NCBI GenBank assembly: GCA_028673005.1
Contig: CM054112.1
Span: forward strand, 189,507,144-189,571,143
Source: Tanypteryx hageni
Lineage: Eukaryota; Arthropoda; Insecta; Odonata; Petaluridae
Length of the DNA: 64,000 bases
Direction of reading: 5' to 3'
Shown: positions 1 through 10,342 of the stretch, piece by piece
How the letters are laid out: each line of letters opens with the position of its first letter
Position numbering within the stretch: position 1 is the stretch's first letter
Program-made: the position numbers and the translations under genes
Notes under the pieces: model-generated
The model's input: the letters and a program-made list of their open reading frames with translations, nothing else
Database searches by the model: none
Told to the model about the DNA's origin: nothing

Positions 1-920
1 TGGAAGAAAGTGATGTGGAATTGGAATTAGATGGGATATATCTATCAGTGTGTGTTGGTTTTTGGTAAATATTGAATTTTAACTTTTTGTTGTGCTTTGT
101 TAATAATAAGTCGAAGAAGGTTAGTGTGTTTTCTTTTTCGTGTGTGAATTTAATCGAGTCATATTGGTCGTTAATTTCTTGAAGGAAGTTAGTGATGTTG
201 TATTTTGATGTGTCAAAACCGCGAATATGTCTTCAACGTATCTAAACCAAGTTTTAGGGAAGTGTGTGAATGTGGTTTTGCAGTGTTTTTCGAAATTAAT
301 CATGAATAAATCTGAAAGGAATGGTGGCAGAATTTCCCATTGGTGTGCCCTGGTTTTGCTGGTATATGTTACTGTTTATTTGGAAGAAATTTTATTTCAT
401 GCAAAGGCGTGTTAATAGGACGTATTCATCGACTGATTTTTGTGGTAAGTTTTGTTCTTTGAGCCAGGATTCAAGGAAATTTAGTGTTACATCTATGGGT
501 ACGCTGGGAAAATGGGACACAACATCTAACGAAACTAAAATTTCAGTGTTTTTGAGGGTTAAGTTTTTAATTTCATTGATGAAACGGGTGTTATTTTTAA
601 TAAGCGACTCTTGAGTAAGAGGTCATTGTTTGAACTGTTTATTTAGCCATTGGGAAATTTTGTATGTAAAAGAGTTGATGGCAGAGACAATAGGTCTGAG
701 GGGGATGTCTTTTTTATGTATTTTTGGGAGGCAGAACATCCTAGGGATTATAGGGTTTGAGATATGAAGTTGGGTTTGGATTTTTTTCGTGATTATTGTG
801 GTACAAGTTTTTAAGGTGTTTTTTGTGTCTGTGATCATCTTGTTCAGGGGGTTCTTGGGAATTTTTGTGTAGGGTCCTTCTTTTAACATAGTATTGACCT
901 TTTCATAGTATTTATGTTTT
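1..920 (-). pseudogene. Penelope-like element reverse transcriptase remnant
   Basis: On the minus strand, broken frames read as the reverse transcriptase of a Penelope-like retroelement. The segment 889-623 carries PKIHKKDIPLRPIVSAINS, the typical finger motif of that family (PKIHK...LRPI). The segment 303-121 carries WFRYVEDIFAVL, matching the catalytic YVDD box with the second residue changed (YVED). Between them, 614-304 is readable only with frame changes and includes a degraded GxPMG-like segment just before the frame of MINFEKH. No GIY-YIG endonuclease is visible; the element runs off the left edge. Its upstream boundary near 920 abuts hAT sequence, so it probably inserted into the hAT element or its flank. 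Non-functional. The family call rests on motif recognition only. Confidence 0.75.
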
Positions 921-929
921 TCTATTATT

Positions 930-2301
930 TCATTGTTTCATGATTCATCACGTTGCATTTTCCTCTTTTTTACCCTGGTTTTTACATCATCAAGCTCCTT
1001 ATCAGTTCTTAATTCGGCTGCTTCTCTCTCAACGCTTTCAAAATCATTCCGAATATGTGAAATAAATTCTGCTAAAGATTTTAGCAGATTCGTTGCTTCC
1101 ACTTATAAAAAAAATTTAATAATTTTTGTGATTCTGTTTTTCCCATTGGTTTTTCGTTTTTATTTATAGTTATTTCTTTTAAAGCTTCTTTAATGCATGC
1201 ATAGCTTTCTCTTAATGCTAAAACTGCATCAGCTCAAGTCAACCACCTAGTATCACTTATTCTTTTTATACGATGAGAATACTTGCTTTTTAAAAGAGTT
1301 GATGAAAATATTCCATTGCTTTGTGGATGTTGAAAAAAATAGATATGTGTTGCACAAAATCAGAACCCTGTTCCTCTCGGTATATTCAATTTTCAGTTTA
1401 TTAATGTCTCCTATATTACTAGGTGGGTTTATTAAATAATAGTTAATGGCATTATTACTTAAAGATATTGGCCATAATGCAATATCATTTGGATAATTTA
1501 TTAAACATTCACTTGCTTCATTCTCAATATTATCAATTTCTTCAACTTCTAGATTTTGGTCTTTAATTCCAGTTTCTTCTATATATTCGATCAATTCTAC
1601 TTCACTGTCCTTTGTACCTTCTTGTTCTATGATTTTGACTTCTGTTTATTTAGATGTACCTATTTTTGCCAATGAGCTAGATGGTTTAAAAAATGCAGCC
1701 ATTGTATTTCTGTTTTTCTGCCAATTTTTCTCTTTCTTTCTGTAGTTTTCACTTCTTTGCTCCTGAATCGAATGACTGCTTCATTTTCTATGGGGATAGC
1801 AATAAGATAGATATTTAAAAAAATTGTTTTAAAAAATGTTTTGGAAAAACAAATCTTTCGAATTATACAAATATGTATATAATATACGTAGGTACTTACA
1901 ATTGTTATATTTTAACAATTTGATAAATGGCATACAGACAATTTTAAATTATAATACACAATATTAACTTAACATACATTGCAAACGATAAAAACAAAAA
2001 ATATCTTATCAATACTGTGATATGGTTGATGCAAATAGTAGGACCACTGGGTGCAAGGTGTATGCACGGATTCTCACATAAGCAGAATACTCGCACATGC
2101 ACAGTCTCTTTGATGATCTTGTGGACCTGTTTGCATCTTATACACTACTTGTGTGCCCATATCTATCATAATTTCACCTGAAATTTGATTATCACGTGTT
2201 TTATTTTTTAATTTTCTATTCTCATATTTCATTTTGGGGCCCCTAGTATATGTGAGGCCCTAGGCATGCGTCTATTGCACCTAGTGAGTAATCTGCCACT
2301 G
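930..2301 (-). mobile_element. hAT element relic (ZMYM/TTF-type), 5' part
   Basis: The right edge, read on the minus strand from 2301, begins CAGTGGCAGATTACTCAC and is followed by a GGGCC-rich stretch. This resembles the 5' terminus of hAT elements with CAGTGGC-type TIRs, such as the one at 16008. Transposase remnants follow at 1784-945. The region 1800-2240 between terminus and gene has no ORF and is the presumed 5' UTR. The other terminus is not in the window; the Penelope-like remnant begins where hAT similarity ends (about 920-930). Confidence 0.6.
945..1784 (-). pseudogene. hAT transposase pseudogene (ZMYM-like)
   Basis: Minus-strand frames starting near 1784 (MKQSFDSGAKK, then a stop and a basic KLQKEREKLAEKQKY stretch) resemble the N-terminus of ZMYM-type hAT transposases. 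The longest open piece, 1594-1253 (113 codons), contains NDIALWPISLSNNAINYYL, which matches the conserved D-x-x-x-WP segment before the TTF-type zinc finger. It then jumps directly to SDTRWLT at about 1260-1230, a motif from far downstream in the transposase, so most of the zinc finger and catalytic core has been deleted. Stops interrupt the gene at about 1665, 1240 and 1065. Inactive. Confidence 0.6.
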
Positions 2302-2714
2302 CCTATATGAGCTTCATTTATCTGTATTTGTACTTAAAAAAATGTCATGCAGGTGGAATACCTGTAGTTGGTCTGACATTTAAATACAATCTCCTGCTAT
2401 AGGTTCATGACCATTTTGTGTGCTGCCAATGCTCGTAATTGAATTCATTTATCAACCAATCCATCAAGCTTTTCCATTTTATTATCAGCGTCTAATTCCA
2501 AATTAAATACTTTGTGATTTTAATAGGCATAGCTTTGATGGTAATTGGTGAATGATTATTCCCTAAAACCTGTATGTATGCTGTCGCTCCCCGACTTATG
2601 GATGGGTTAGGTTCCTGAAATCTCTTTGTGAGTCGAAAACTCCATAAGTCGGAAGTGCCTCTTATAGACTAAGTTCTTATGTACAGTACAGGCTAGCTTA
2701 CTATACATGCTTAT

Positions 2715-5700
2715 CAGTGGCGTCGCGTGCCCATTTAGGTTGGGTGTGCTTTTATTGAGGAGGGGGTTATGCAACCCGCGCTACAAAATTCACGTGTTAA
2801 TTTGAGCGTACGATTGCATTTTTATCGACGTGTGAAAGTTTTAAGAGAGCATAGCGCAGCAGCGCTCTTCTTAATTGGTCTAATGCAATTAATCGTAGAA
2901 TAATTTTGAATACTTTAATTCAGTAACTGATATAATTATGCATCACGCGCGCCGTTTATGTGAAAAGGGTTAACGCTTCGTTGTGAGAAGATTAGGATAT
3001 CATTGGCAAATACTAGAGTGAAGCACGAATTATCTGTATTTTTCTACGATTTTTAAATATGTACAACTATATAATACGCACAGAAATCTGAAAAAGTAAT
3101 CACTTGGGAAAATATTATTTTCCCGATTGAATCAAAGAAAGGCTTAAAAAACTCATTTCACTTACTTATTTATACACCAGTTCCAATCTCCTGTTTTGCC
3201 TTAGGAATTGTGTTAGCACATCATCATAAAATGAAGGTCTTTTCTTCAGTTCCACCAGCAATGTCTTTTCAATGGCGAGTGAACTTAGGCCGCATAACCT
3301 TTCCTGAGTTTGTGTTCCTCTATAACACGTATGTATTCTCTTCATAGCCGAAAAAGAACGCTCGACTGTAGCAGTAGAACTCGGAATCGTCATGATAAGT
3401 TCCGCTAATTTATAAATTTCCTTGAAAGCAACCTGAAGCTGATTTTCTTGCATGAATTTTAATAGGTGATGCACTGGTTTCCTCGCAAATTCATCAGAAG
3501 AAAAGAGCACTTTTAGTTCATTTTTTAGGCGAACGTAGTCAAAAACTGGTCCGTAGAAATCCTTTAATTTTTCTAGAATACCATCAGGAAAAGTTTTCGC
3601 ATACTGATCATATCTTTCGCTACAAAGGAGTTGAAAAAACTCAAGTTTCGAAAGTGAAGAGTATCTTTCTTCCATCTCCAGGCACATGCAGTCGACTATT
3701 CTCTGGTATAATCGAAGGCACGCGCTCTTCTCCTCTTCTATAGATCCTTTTCGTCTTTTAGGCTTCGACTCCTCAACCGTATGCTTTTCCTTTGCAGAAA
3801 CCCAAATATCATCAAATCCATGTTCCTTGTCATTCCTAAGCTGTTTCATAGTATCATGCACCTTTTTACAACAGTACAATATGTCATAGGATGATGTTTG
3901 CAATATATTATTCAAAACATCAATATAGCCAAACAGAACAGAAAAAATTTCTAACAGAAAAATTGTTTGAAAATCTTGCAAGAAATACAAAAAACCACGA
4001 GCTTTGATTACAGCATCCACGTCCCATTCCCCAGAATTCTCCACAATGTGTTCAAAAAATTCAATAAGTTGACTTCTGTGGCGTTTTACTGTGTTTGATA
4101 AACGGGAAGTAAAGTTCCATCTGGTTGGTGCGATGGAGGGTAATTTTTTAGCAACAAAATCTTGCAAAGCATTTACTCTTTTCGATGATTTAGAAAAATA
4201 TGCTGCCAATCCACTGATAGTTTGGAAAAACAATCTACATTCCTTGATATTCGAGAGGCTTTGCTTCAGAACTAAGTTCAAAACGTGAGCGTAGCAATGC
4301 GTAAATATTGCTAAAGGATAGGCCTCGATAACTTTACTCTGCAACCCATTAATATGTCCACTCATTACACAGGCACCATCATAAGTTTGGCCGACCAACT
4401 TGTCCTTAATATTAAATTCCTCAACTCTGTTTACAACATGTTTAAAAAGACCACTAGACGTTCTATCATCACTTACGTCTGTAAATCCGATAAACCTTTC
4501 GTGTGTTTGCCCATTATGGACAAAACGAAAAACAGTTGATAGCTGCGATTTCGACATGACATCAGAAGTTTCATCCAGAAGAATGGCCACAAATGTAGCG
4601 GAAGAAATTTCTTTCTTTATAGCATCTTTAACCACATCAGATATAGCATTAATGATATCATTTTGTACTGTGGGAGAAGTTCCTCGAAATATAGTCGATG
4701 CCTTTAAATGACTGTCTAAAAGAGGATCATACTCACGGAGCACATTTAAAAATTCTATATAATTCCCTCGGTTGGCTGAATCTTCAGACTCATCATGACC
4801 TCTCAAAGGAAGCTCTTGCTTAGCCAAATAACATACAGCATCAATTAATCTTTTTAAAATGTCTCTATTATTCTTTACTTGTTCATTATGACGACTAATT
4901 TCAACTTTTCTTTGGCTGTCAATGAGAGTGTCAATTCTTTGTTTTCCAAACATCTTAAGATTTAAAAATGACTGAACATGTGGTTGGGAGCGCTCATGTT
5001 TTTGCACTGCTGCAGCTAAATGATTAAGATCGGAATACCCGTGCTTATTCCAAACACTTTTCTCTTTGGAGAATAATAAACAAGGCCAACAAAAAAGTCT
5101 TGACCGCACTTCACATCCAGTTAACCATTCTACTGGACCGTATTGTGAAACAGAGAAATGTCTCATGTACTCAGTTTTTGCATCTTTGTGCTTGCACAGT
5201 AAATTTGGAAGAGGAGGACGAGGCTTACCTTCTTCGACTATGTTCATACAATCCGCAAAAGCTCTGGCAGAAAACGGGGCATTCAGTACATCGTCAACAC
5301 TGTTTACCATTGTAAATATGGGCAAAAAGTTATAAATTATATCTAAAAAATTATAAATATATGTTAAAAACTTGTCTAAATCGGTGTCATAAACACGTCG
5401 GTTCACACCTTACCCCACGCAAGCAAAACAGACGAAACTCAGAAAACAAAAACAGCATCTCATGACAAGTAACAACGTTGAATTGGATTGCTTCACACAA
5501 TAGCCAATCACAACCGCTAACTACTTATGGGTGCTGTTGTCTCAGCGCACACCCTGCCACGCCTTCTGGACGGTTTAAAACCACAAGGAGGCTAAGAATT
5601 TTACCCGCTGCGCCATCTGTACGTATGTTTAAAGGGCTCAAAGCTGCTCGTATTACTTACCGCACACCCGGGCTATTAACGTGAATGTGATACAATGTTT

Positions 5701-5884
5701 ACGCGCCGAAACTTCTCCTCTTCATGAAACATTGTATATTGGATTTGATTTTAGGAATCACGCGAAGCCAGAAAACGATTAGGGGAGTCTTTAACGGGAA
5801 TAAATGCAAAAATATAATATCTGTGACACTGTGAATCCGTGGGTGTGCACCGCACACCTAGCACACCCTGAATATACGCCCCTG
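2715..5884 (-). mobile_element. Full-length hAT DNA transposon with perfect TSD
   Basis: The element is 3170 bp. The left terminus starts CAGTGGCGTCGCGTGCCC; the right terminus, read on the minus strand, starts CAGGGGCGTATATTCAGG. Both termini have GGGTGTGC-like subterminal motifs. An identical 8-bp direct repeat ATGCTTAT lies on both sides (2707-2714 and 5885-5892), the hallmark hAT target duplication. It carries a single long minus-strand transposase gene without stops. Exact TSD plus open frame suggest the youngest or best preserved transposon in the window. Confidence 0.93.
3166..5406 (-). CDS. hAT transposase, TTF zinc finger / DUF4371 type, apparently intact
   Basis: A 746-codon open frame. 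The first methionine is at 5406, but Met33 (5310-5308, MVNSVDDVLNAPF) is an equally good start and would give 714 residues. Order of parts: TTF-type zinc finger at about residues 75-155 (CWPCLLF and downstream His), DUF4371 with RGHDES at about 203, first catalytic Asp in ILLDETSD (about 278), second in GQTYDGA (about 343), and the C-terminal hAT dimerisation region TATVERSFSAMKRI (about 678). Such proteins cut and paste their own element in the nucleus by TIR recognition and hairpin-type excision. It lies wholly inside the TIR-bounded element at 2715-5884. Whether it is expressed or active cannot be judged; a ZMYM1-like host gene is unlikely given TIRs and TSD. Confidence 0.92.
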   Translation of the reverse strand: MNRRVYDTDLDKFLTYIYNFLDIIYNFLPIFTMVNSVDDVLNAPFSARAFADCMNIVEEGKPRPPLPNLLCKHKDAKTEYMRHFSVSQYGPVEWLTGCEVRSRLFCWPCLLFSKEKSVWNKHGYSDLNHLAAAVQKHERSQPHVQSFLNLKMFGKQRIDTLIDSQRKVEISRHNEQVKNNRDILKRLIDAVCYLAKQELPLRGHDESEDSANRGNYIEFLNVLREYDPLLDSHLKASTIFRGTSPTVQNDIINAISDVVKDAIKKEISSATFVAILLDETSDVMSKSQLSTVFRFVHNGQTHERFIGFTDVSDDRTSSGLFKHVVNRVEEFNIKDKLVGQTYDGACVMSGHINGLQSKVIEAYPLAIFTHCYAHVLNLVLKQSLSNIKECRLFFQTISGLAAYFSKSSKRVNALQDFVAKKLPSIAPTRWNFTSRLSNTVKRHRSQLIEFFEHIVENSGEWDVDAVIKARGFLYFLQDFQTIFLLEIFSVLFGYIDVLNNILQTSSYDILYCCKKVHDTMKQLRNDKEHGFDDIWVSAKEKHTVEESKPKRRKGSIEEEKSACLRLYQRIVDCMCLEMEERYSSLSKLEFFQLLCSERYDQYAKTFPDGILEKLKDFYGPVFDYVRLKNELKVLFSSDEFARKPVHHLLKFMQENQLQVAFKEIYKLAELIMTIPSSTATVERSFSAMKRIHTCYRGTQTQERLCGLSSLAIEKTLLVELKKRPSFYDDVLTQFLRQNRRLELVYK

Positions 5885-6401
5885 ATGCTTATTAGTCTTT
5901 TTGTAATGGGCGGCACAGCAGAAATTTTATGAGAAAAACGTGAAAAAAATAATCCGAGAGATGTACAAACAGAAGTCAAGATTCATCTATTAGGCGATGT
6001 GGAACAATACTGAGATGCCTCTTCTTCTTCTGATGATCAGAATGTGCACAATGAGGGTAACACTTTCTTCCGAACATGATGCCAAGTAGTTCCCAAACAC
6101 TGCTTGCTTACGTTATGCACTTACTGAATATTTCCGAGTCAACATTTTTTAAAATTCATGGGAATTAAATCCATTAAGTCAATAATCCGTAAGTCGAGGA
6201 GCATCAGTATATAAGTTATAGGAAAGAATTATTTGAGTACTGTTAGATTAATATGTTAATTGAATCTTGATTTCATCCAACAATTCTTTATATCATTAAA
6301 ACAAATTTAATTTGAAATATTTTTTGTTATTCATTTAAAATAGTCTTTATCTCTTATAATTTCTTATGTTTTGATTATACCAATTGGTTGATTTTTTGCA
6401 G

Positions 6402-6567
6402 ACGGAGTCTCAGCAATGCTACCATGCGTTAGAAGTTGTCTAGAGATGATAATGTTGCTGATAGCAGATAACTCAAGTGCAGGTTTTTTCAATTACCTGA
6501 ATGTAGATGAAGGCCAAAAAATACTGCCATTGGGGAGTGTTTTGTTGAATTGGAGTGAAAGTGGTGT
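6402..6567 (+). other. Candidate internal exon of an unidentified gene
   Basis: A pyrimidine-rich tract ending TTTTTTGCAG at 6401 precedes an open stretch that reads GVSAMLPCVRSCLEMIMLL and continues through NVDEGQKILPLGSVLLNW without a stop to a donor-like GTGTGAGTAGG (GT at 6568). The hydrophobic helix-like composition looks protein-like. I do not recognise the family; an alpha-solenoid protein is one guess. No neighbouring exon was found, so it may belong to a gene with long introns or be a chance ORF. Confidence 0.35.
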
Positions 6568-7344
6568 GAGTAGGTCATTATATGAAACTTTATAAACATT
6601 AAACGTGAGAAGTTTTGGGTCACTTGCCCTCGGAGCTTCTCGAACCTGCTCATGGCACTGGCTTCAGAGTGAAGATAGCATTTGAATAGTTAATTATTTT
6701 TAATTACAGTTGACCAATTTTAGTTATCGTAACGAATCACTTTTTATATGCCTAATGTCTTCCTTCATACTTATTGGTTGATAAGGATTCAGAATTATTT
6801 ATTTGTTGAAAGAAATTGTGAACCTTAGAAAGTTTGCTTTGTGTGTGCTGCGAGAATAATTTTATGTGCATGTACTCCAAAAATTGTGGAAATTGTTCTT
6901 CTTTTGTATATCATGATACAATTAGAATTTAAAAAATGATGCAACATTGTTTGTACTACCTTTACAAGCAACTTCAGCTTCATAGTACATTCAGAAATAC
7001 ATAAACCTTAAACATTTGTGAATTTTGGCGACTGCCTTGTTAAACTTTTTTGAGATTTTTGATTTTTCTAGTCAGTTATGCACATAGTCCTATCCACATA
7101 AAAATATCGAGTCTCCAGCTCATCTGGAAGTGCCTAAACATTAGTATCCTCCTATATGTTATATCATAAGTAAAAAGTTCCCGAATTTATTTCATATTTA
7201 GGATGGTTGACTCTTTGATAATAGTGGATGCCAAGCAACACTTTCTTTCTATATCTTTCTTGTTAGGGTATAGAATTTATCACTATTGTTCCTCTTAAAA
7301 GTCATTTGTTAAATAGAGTTACTAGATACTGTGGAAGCAAAACC

Positions 7345-7641
7345 ATGCACGATTGCCTCCACAAAGTTTACATTATTAAATCGCATATTCTTCATTGATC
7401 TCGCACACGCTACATCCTATATTGATGCTTATGACATGGAAAGGATCCCTGAAATTATTTTTGCGAAGACTTCATCCAAATACTTATACGTATTATAGGC
7501 GGAGGTATATCAGGCAAAGGATTGTTGAAAGTATAAAAAAAACATGAACTGGTGAGAAGTCCGTTTAAAGTACAGTAATATAAATAAATAAAAATATTTC
7601 TTTTATGAATCCCTCAGAAATTTGGTTGATTGATTAAAAGC
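7345..7641 (+). repeat. Left long inverted-repeat arm of Tc5-like element
   Basis: Begins ATGCACGATTGCCTCC and ends TTGATTAAAAGC. It matches the reverse complement of 9615-9911 almost throughout, including GGATCCCTGAAATTATTTTT and the TATAAATAAATAAAAATATT tract. Confidence 0.88.
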
Positions 7642-7799
7642 TTCTTTTAACACAAATCTACTGGCAATTTGTTTGCATTCTGTGGACCTCCGTTTGTTTT
7701 GTGTGACTTTTACGGAGTTATTTTTCAACAAACAAACAAAAGTCGAAGAATATTTTTTTGAGTCTACGATTCTAGTAAGTATTGTTTGTTATTTTTCGA

Positions 7800-9544
7800 A
7801 ATATCTTGTACATCGGTCAACCTTTTACAGGTCGTTGAAAAATTAATTTCTCCGTACAATTATAGGGTGGAATCTTTGCCAGATCCATCTTCGGCAAGAT
7901 GCATCCCGCCGATTGATGATGAAAATTTGGAGAAACCTCATTTATTCGCTGATGCGCTTAACTTTTACGCCAACTTCTTCGCAAAAGTGGTTTAATTTCT
8001 GATCACATTAGTCAGGAGATTTCTGATCGTGCTATCGCCATCAGACGTGAGATGTACAATTGTATTGTGGGAATGATGGCCAACATGGTCCTCATCGATG
8101 ATTACCTGCTTGGCGAAGATGACAATCTACTGAGGAAGAAGGCTGTTCTAGTCCAACTTCTAGTGACGGTCCATATGTGCCATCCCCAAAGAAAATTGTC
8201 AATTCTATCATTCCTCTGGAAACTAAAATTAATGTTCTTACTGCTGCGAAACTGAATCCATATTGGTCTCTAAAATCCCTTATTGCACGAGTGTCTCGAC
8301 TTATTACGAGAAAGGACAGAATCAAAATATGGGAGAGAGATATTCTATCTGAAGGAAGTTTTAGGGATAAGCAGAATGCCATCGACAGGTGGGTTTATGA
8401 TAGGTTTTGTGAAGCCCGAGTAAATGGAGACCACGTTACAATGAGAATTCTGCAGCAGTGGGGGATGGCAGCTGCTCTTCAACACATTTCCGGCGGATTT
8501 AAATTTGAGGCGTCACAATCCTGGGTGAAAATATTTAAAAGAAGGCACAAGATCCGCCAAAGACAGGTCGTGAGATACATTAGTCACAGAGAAAAAATAT
8601 GCCCTGAAGAGACAATGAAGGCTGCCATGCTTTTTCAAGAGCAAGTCCAAAAGCTGATTTCTCTGTATGACCCTAATTTGGTAATCAATGCCGATCAAAC
8701 TGGTAGCGAGTATCATGCCCAGATCAAGCGTACTCTATCCCATCAGGGTGAAAAAGCGACCGAAATTTATGTAAGTAAACTGAGCAAAATGACACATTCG
8801 TATACGGCCCAATACAGTATCACACTTTCGGGAAAGCTTTTGTCAAAAGTTTTCATTTGCCTGCAAGAACCTATGTGGAGATTTGGGCCGAAAGTGTTAG
8901 TGATGCTGTTGGCCACTGTAAGAATGTGTTCGTGACTTGCACGAATTCGGGGAAGTTGCATACTACCAACTATGAAATGTATTTGGACAAGGTATTAAAG
9001 CCATATGTGACAGAAAAAAAGTTCCTGCTTCTTATAGATTCGTGGTCAGGACAGACAAGCCAGGCCTTGTACAATGAACATGAATATGAACAACGAGCCA
9101 ACTTGCGGCATCCAAGTTATTCCCCCAAAGTGTACCTTGGTGTGTCAGCCTTTTGATGTATACTTTTATCGTCAGGTTAAAATTTTCATTTCACAGCTGC
9201 AAAATGCTGGACAGTTGCTCCGGCAAAAGAGGGAAATCACCAGCCGTATGGATCTAAATAAAATACACTCGTTAATTCATAACCAGTTTTCAGCTCCGAT
9301 TTTCCATGAAATGATCAGGTATGCATGGTTTGCATGCAAGCTCACTGATAAAAGAGAAGTCTTTTTCAACGTTAACCAAATAAATTTTCCCGATGATGTA
9401 TTAAATGGAAAATGCATTTGCGAGGAGCAGAGTTTTGCAAAATGTTCTTGGTGCAGAAAGTTTATCTGTTTCAATGTTACTATGACTCTTATCATCCAGG
9501 AAACTGTGAAGAAATTTTCTAACATAAAGCAAAAGTTCCGTTAG
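7800..9544 (+). pseudogene. Tc5-like transposase pseudogene (HTH + DDE)
   Basis: The gene reads left to right across several frames. An N-terminal part (VESLPDPSSARCIPPIDDEN, then ISDHISQEISDRAIAIRREM, then LLGEDDNLLRKKA) is shifted twice before the main 252-codon frame (8177-8935). That frame holds the helix-turn-helix/CENP-B-like region (IDRWVYDRFCEARVNG; WVKIFKRRHKIR) and the first acidic motif VINADQTGSEY. A frameshift near 8870 leads to LLLIDSWSGQT (second Asp), and another near 9080 to VCQPFDVYFYRQVK (third Asp). A Cys-rich tail CICEEQSFAKCSWC ends the protein. All three acidic positions survive, but at least four frameshifts make it inactive. Confidence 0.82.
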
Positions 9545-9614
9545 TTAATTAGTATCCCTTCTAACTCTCCCCATCATTGGCCCCAGTGATGATTGGTGAT
9601 TGTAGATTATTAAT

Positions 9615-9911
9615 GCTTTTAATCAATCACCCAAATTTTTGAGGGATTCATAAAAGAAATATTTTTATTTATTTATATTACTGTACTTTTAACAGACTTC
9701 TCACCAGTTCATGTTTTTTTATACTTTCAACGATCCTTTGCCTGATATACCTCCACCTATATTACGTATAAGTATTTGGATGAAGTCTTCGCAAAAATAA
9801 TTTCAGGGATCCTTTCCATGTCATAAGCATCAATATAGGATGTAGCATGTGCCGAGATCAATGAAGAATATGCGATTCAATAATGTAAACTTTGTGCAGA
9901 CAATCGTGCAT
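9615..9911 (-). repeat. Right long inverted-repeat arm of Tc5-like element
   Basis: Reverse-complement partner of the arm at 7345-7641. It ends CAATCGTGCAT, complementary to the start of the left arm. Confidence 0.88.
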
Positions 9912-10019
9912 TGAGTTACTTGAGAAAAATATCCGAATCACCACCAAACAACATAGAAAAAAATAAAAATATCAACGTGGTTGCCCAGTTAAATTTTAAT
10001 GCGAAAAAGGATTTGTAAA

Positions 10020-10130
10020 AGGAGGCGAAATGAAAAAAATACTATCAAGAGGGAATCGAACTCGCGCCCTTAAGCTTCGGACATAACCACTATAACCTCA
10101 CCACCAACAATTCTTGGTCAATAGAGGAAT
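10020..10130 (-). repeat. tRNA-derived SINE-like segment
   Basis: On the minus strand the sequence has an A-box-like GAGGTTATAGTGG (10099-10087) followed about 21 bases later by a B-box-like GAGTTCGATTCCC (10065-10053). The spacing suits an internal RNA polymerase III promoter. It then runs into non-tRNA sequence (TTTTTTTCATTTCGCC) rather than a 3' acceptor stem, so a tRNA-derived SINE or tRNA relic fits better than a working tRNA gene. Confidence 0.5.
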
Positions 10131-10342
10131 GGAAGCATGAAGTGGTATTTTAATTTTATGCTCATTACTCTTGAATGGCTGTGATCGGTAAAAAAGGCAT
10201 ACACTGTGAAGATGAAAGTTTTACATAGCTGTTAATCTTTTTTTTAATTGTCATATGAGTTGGTCAAAAAACTAGGTTCTCTTATTTTGTTAAAGATGAA
10301 CATCCCAAGTTTAAATGTTCTGGGACTTTCGTGATTTTTTTA

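Larger units (their letters stand above)
2579..6208. mobile_element. Tigger/pogo-type MITE split by a hAT insertion
   Basis: The left end CTGTCGCTCCCCGACTTATG (2581) and the right end, read inward on the minus strand, CTGATGCTCCTCGACTTACG (ending about 6207) form imperfect TIRs flanked by TA. The style resembles other short pogo/Tigger-derived elements here (13231, 13977). The two halves (2579-2714 and 5885-6208) are separated by the complete hAT element, so without it this MITE would be about 0.46 kb. No coding sequence. Exact ends are uncertain by a few bases. Confidence 0.55.
7345..9911 (+). mobile_element. Tc5-like DNA transposon with long inverted repeats
   Basis: Two arms of about 297 bp (7345-7641 and 9615-9911) are inverted copies of one another with only scattered differences. 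They flank a broken gene for a CENP-B/Tc5-type DDE transposase. Very long TIRs are known for the Tc4/Tc5 group of the Tc1/mariner superfamily. No exact TSD is evident at the arm ends, although GAGTTACT occurs just outside on both sides (7316-7323 and 9913-9920), offset by about 21 bp on the left. Confidence 0.8.

Noticed and set aside
933..1169. 78-codon plus-strand hydrophobic ORF resembling a signal peptide or membrane segment
   Set aside because: Antisense of the hAT transposase remnant read on the minus strand.
3686..5335. Several plus-strand ORFs of 60-103 codons
   Set aside because: Antisense shadows of the hAT transposase gene.
10020..10130. Functional tRNA gene on the minus strand
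   Set aside because: A and B boxes are present but no acceptor stem pairing or terminator in the expected position; better explained as a SINE relic.
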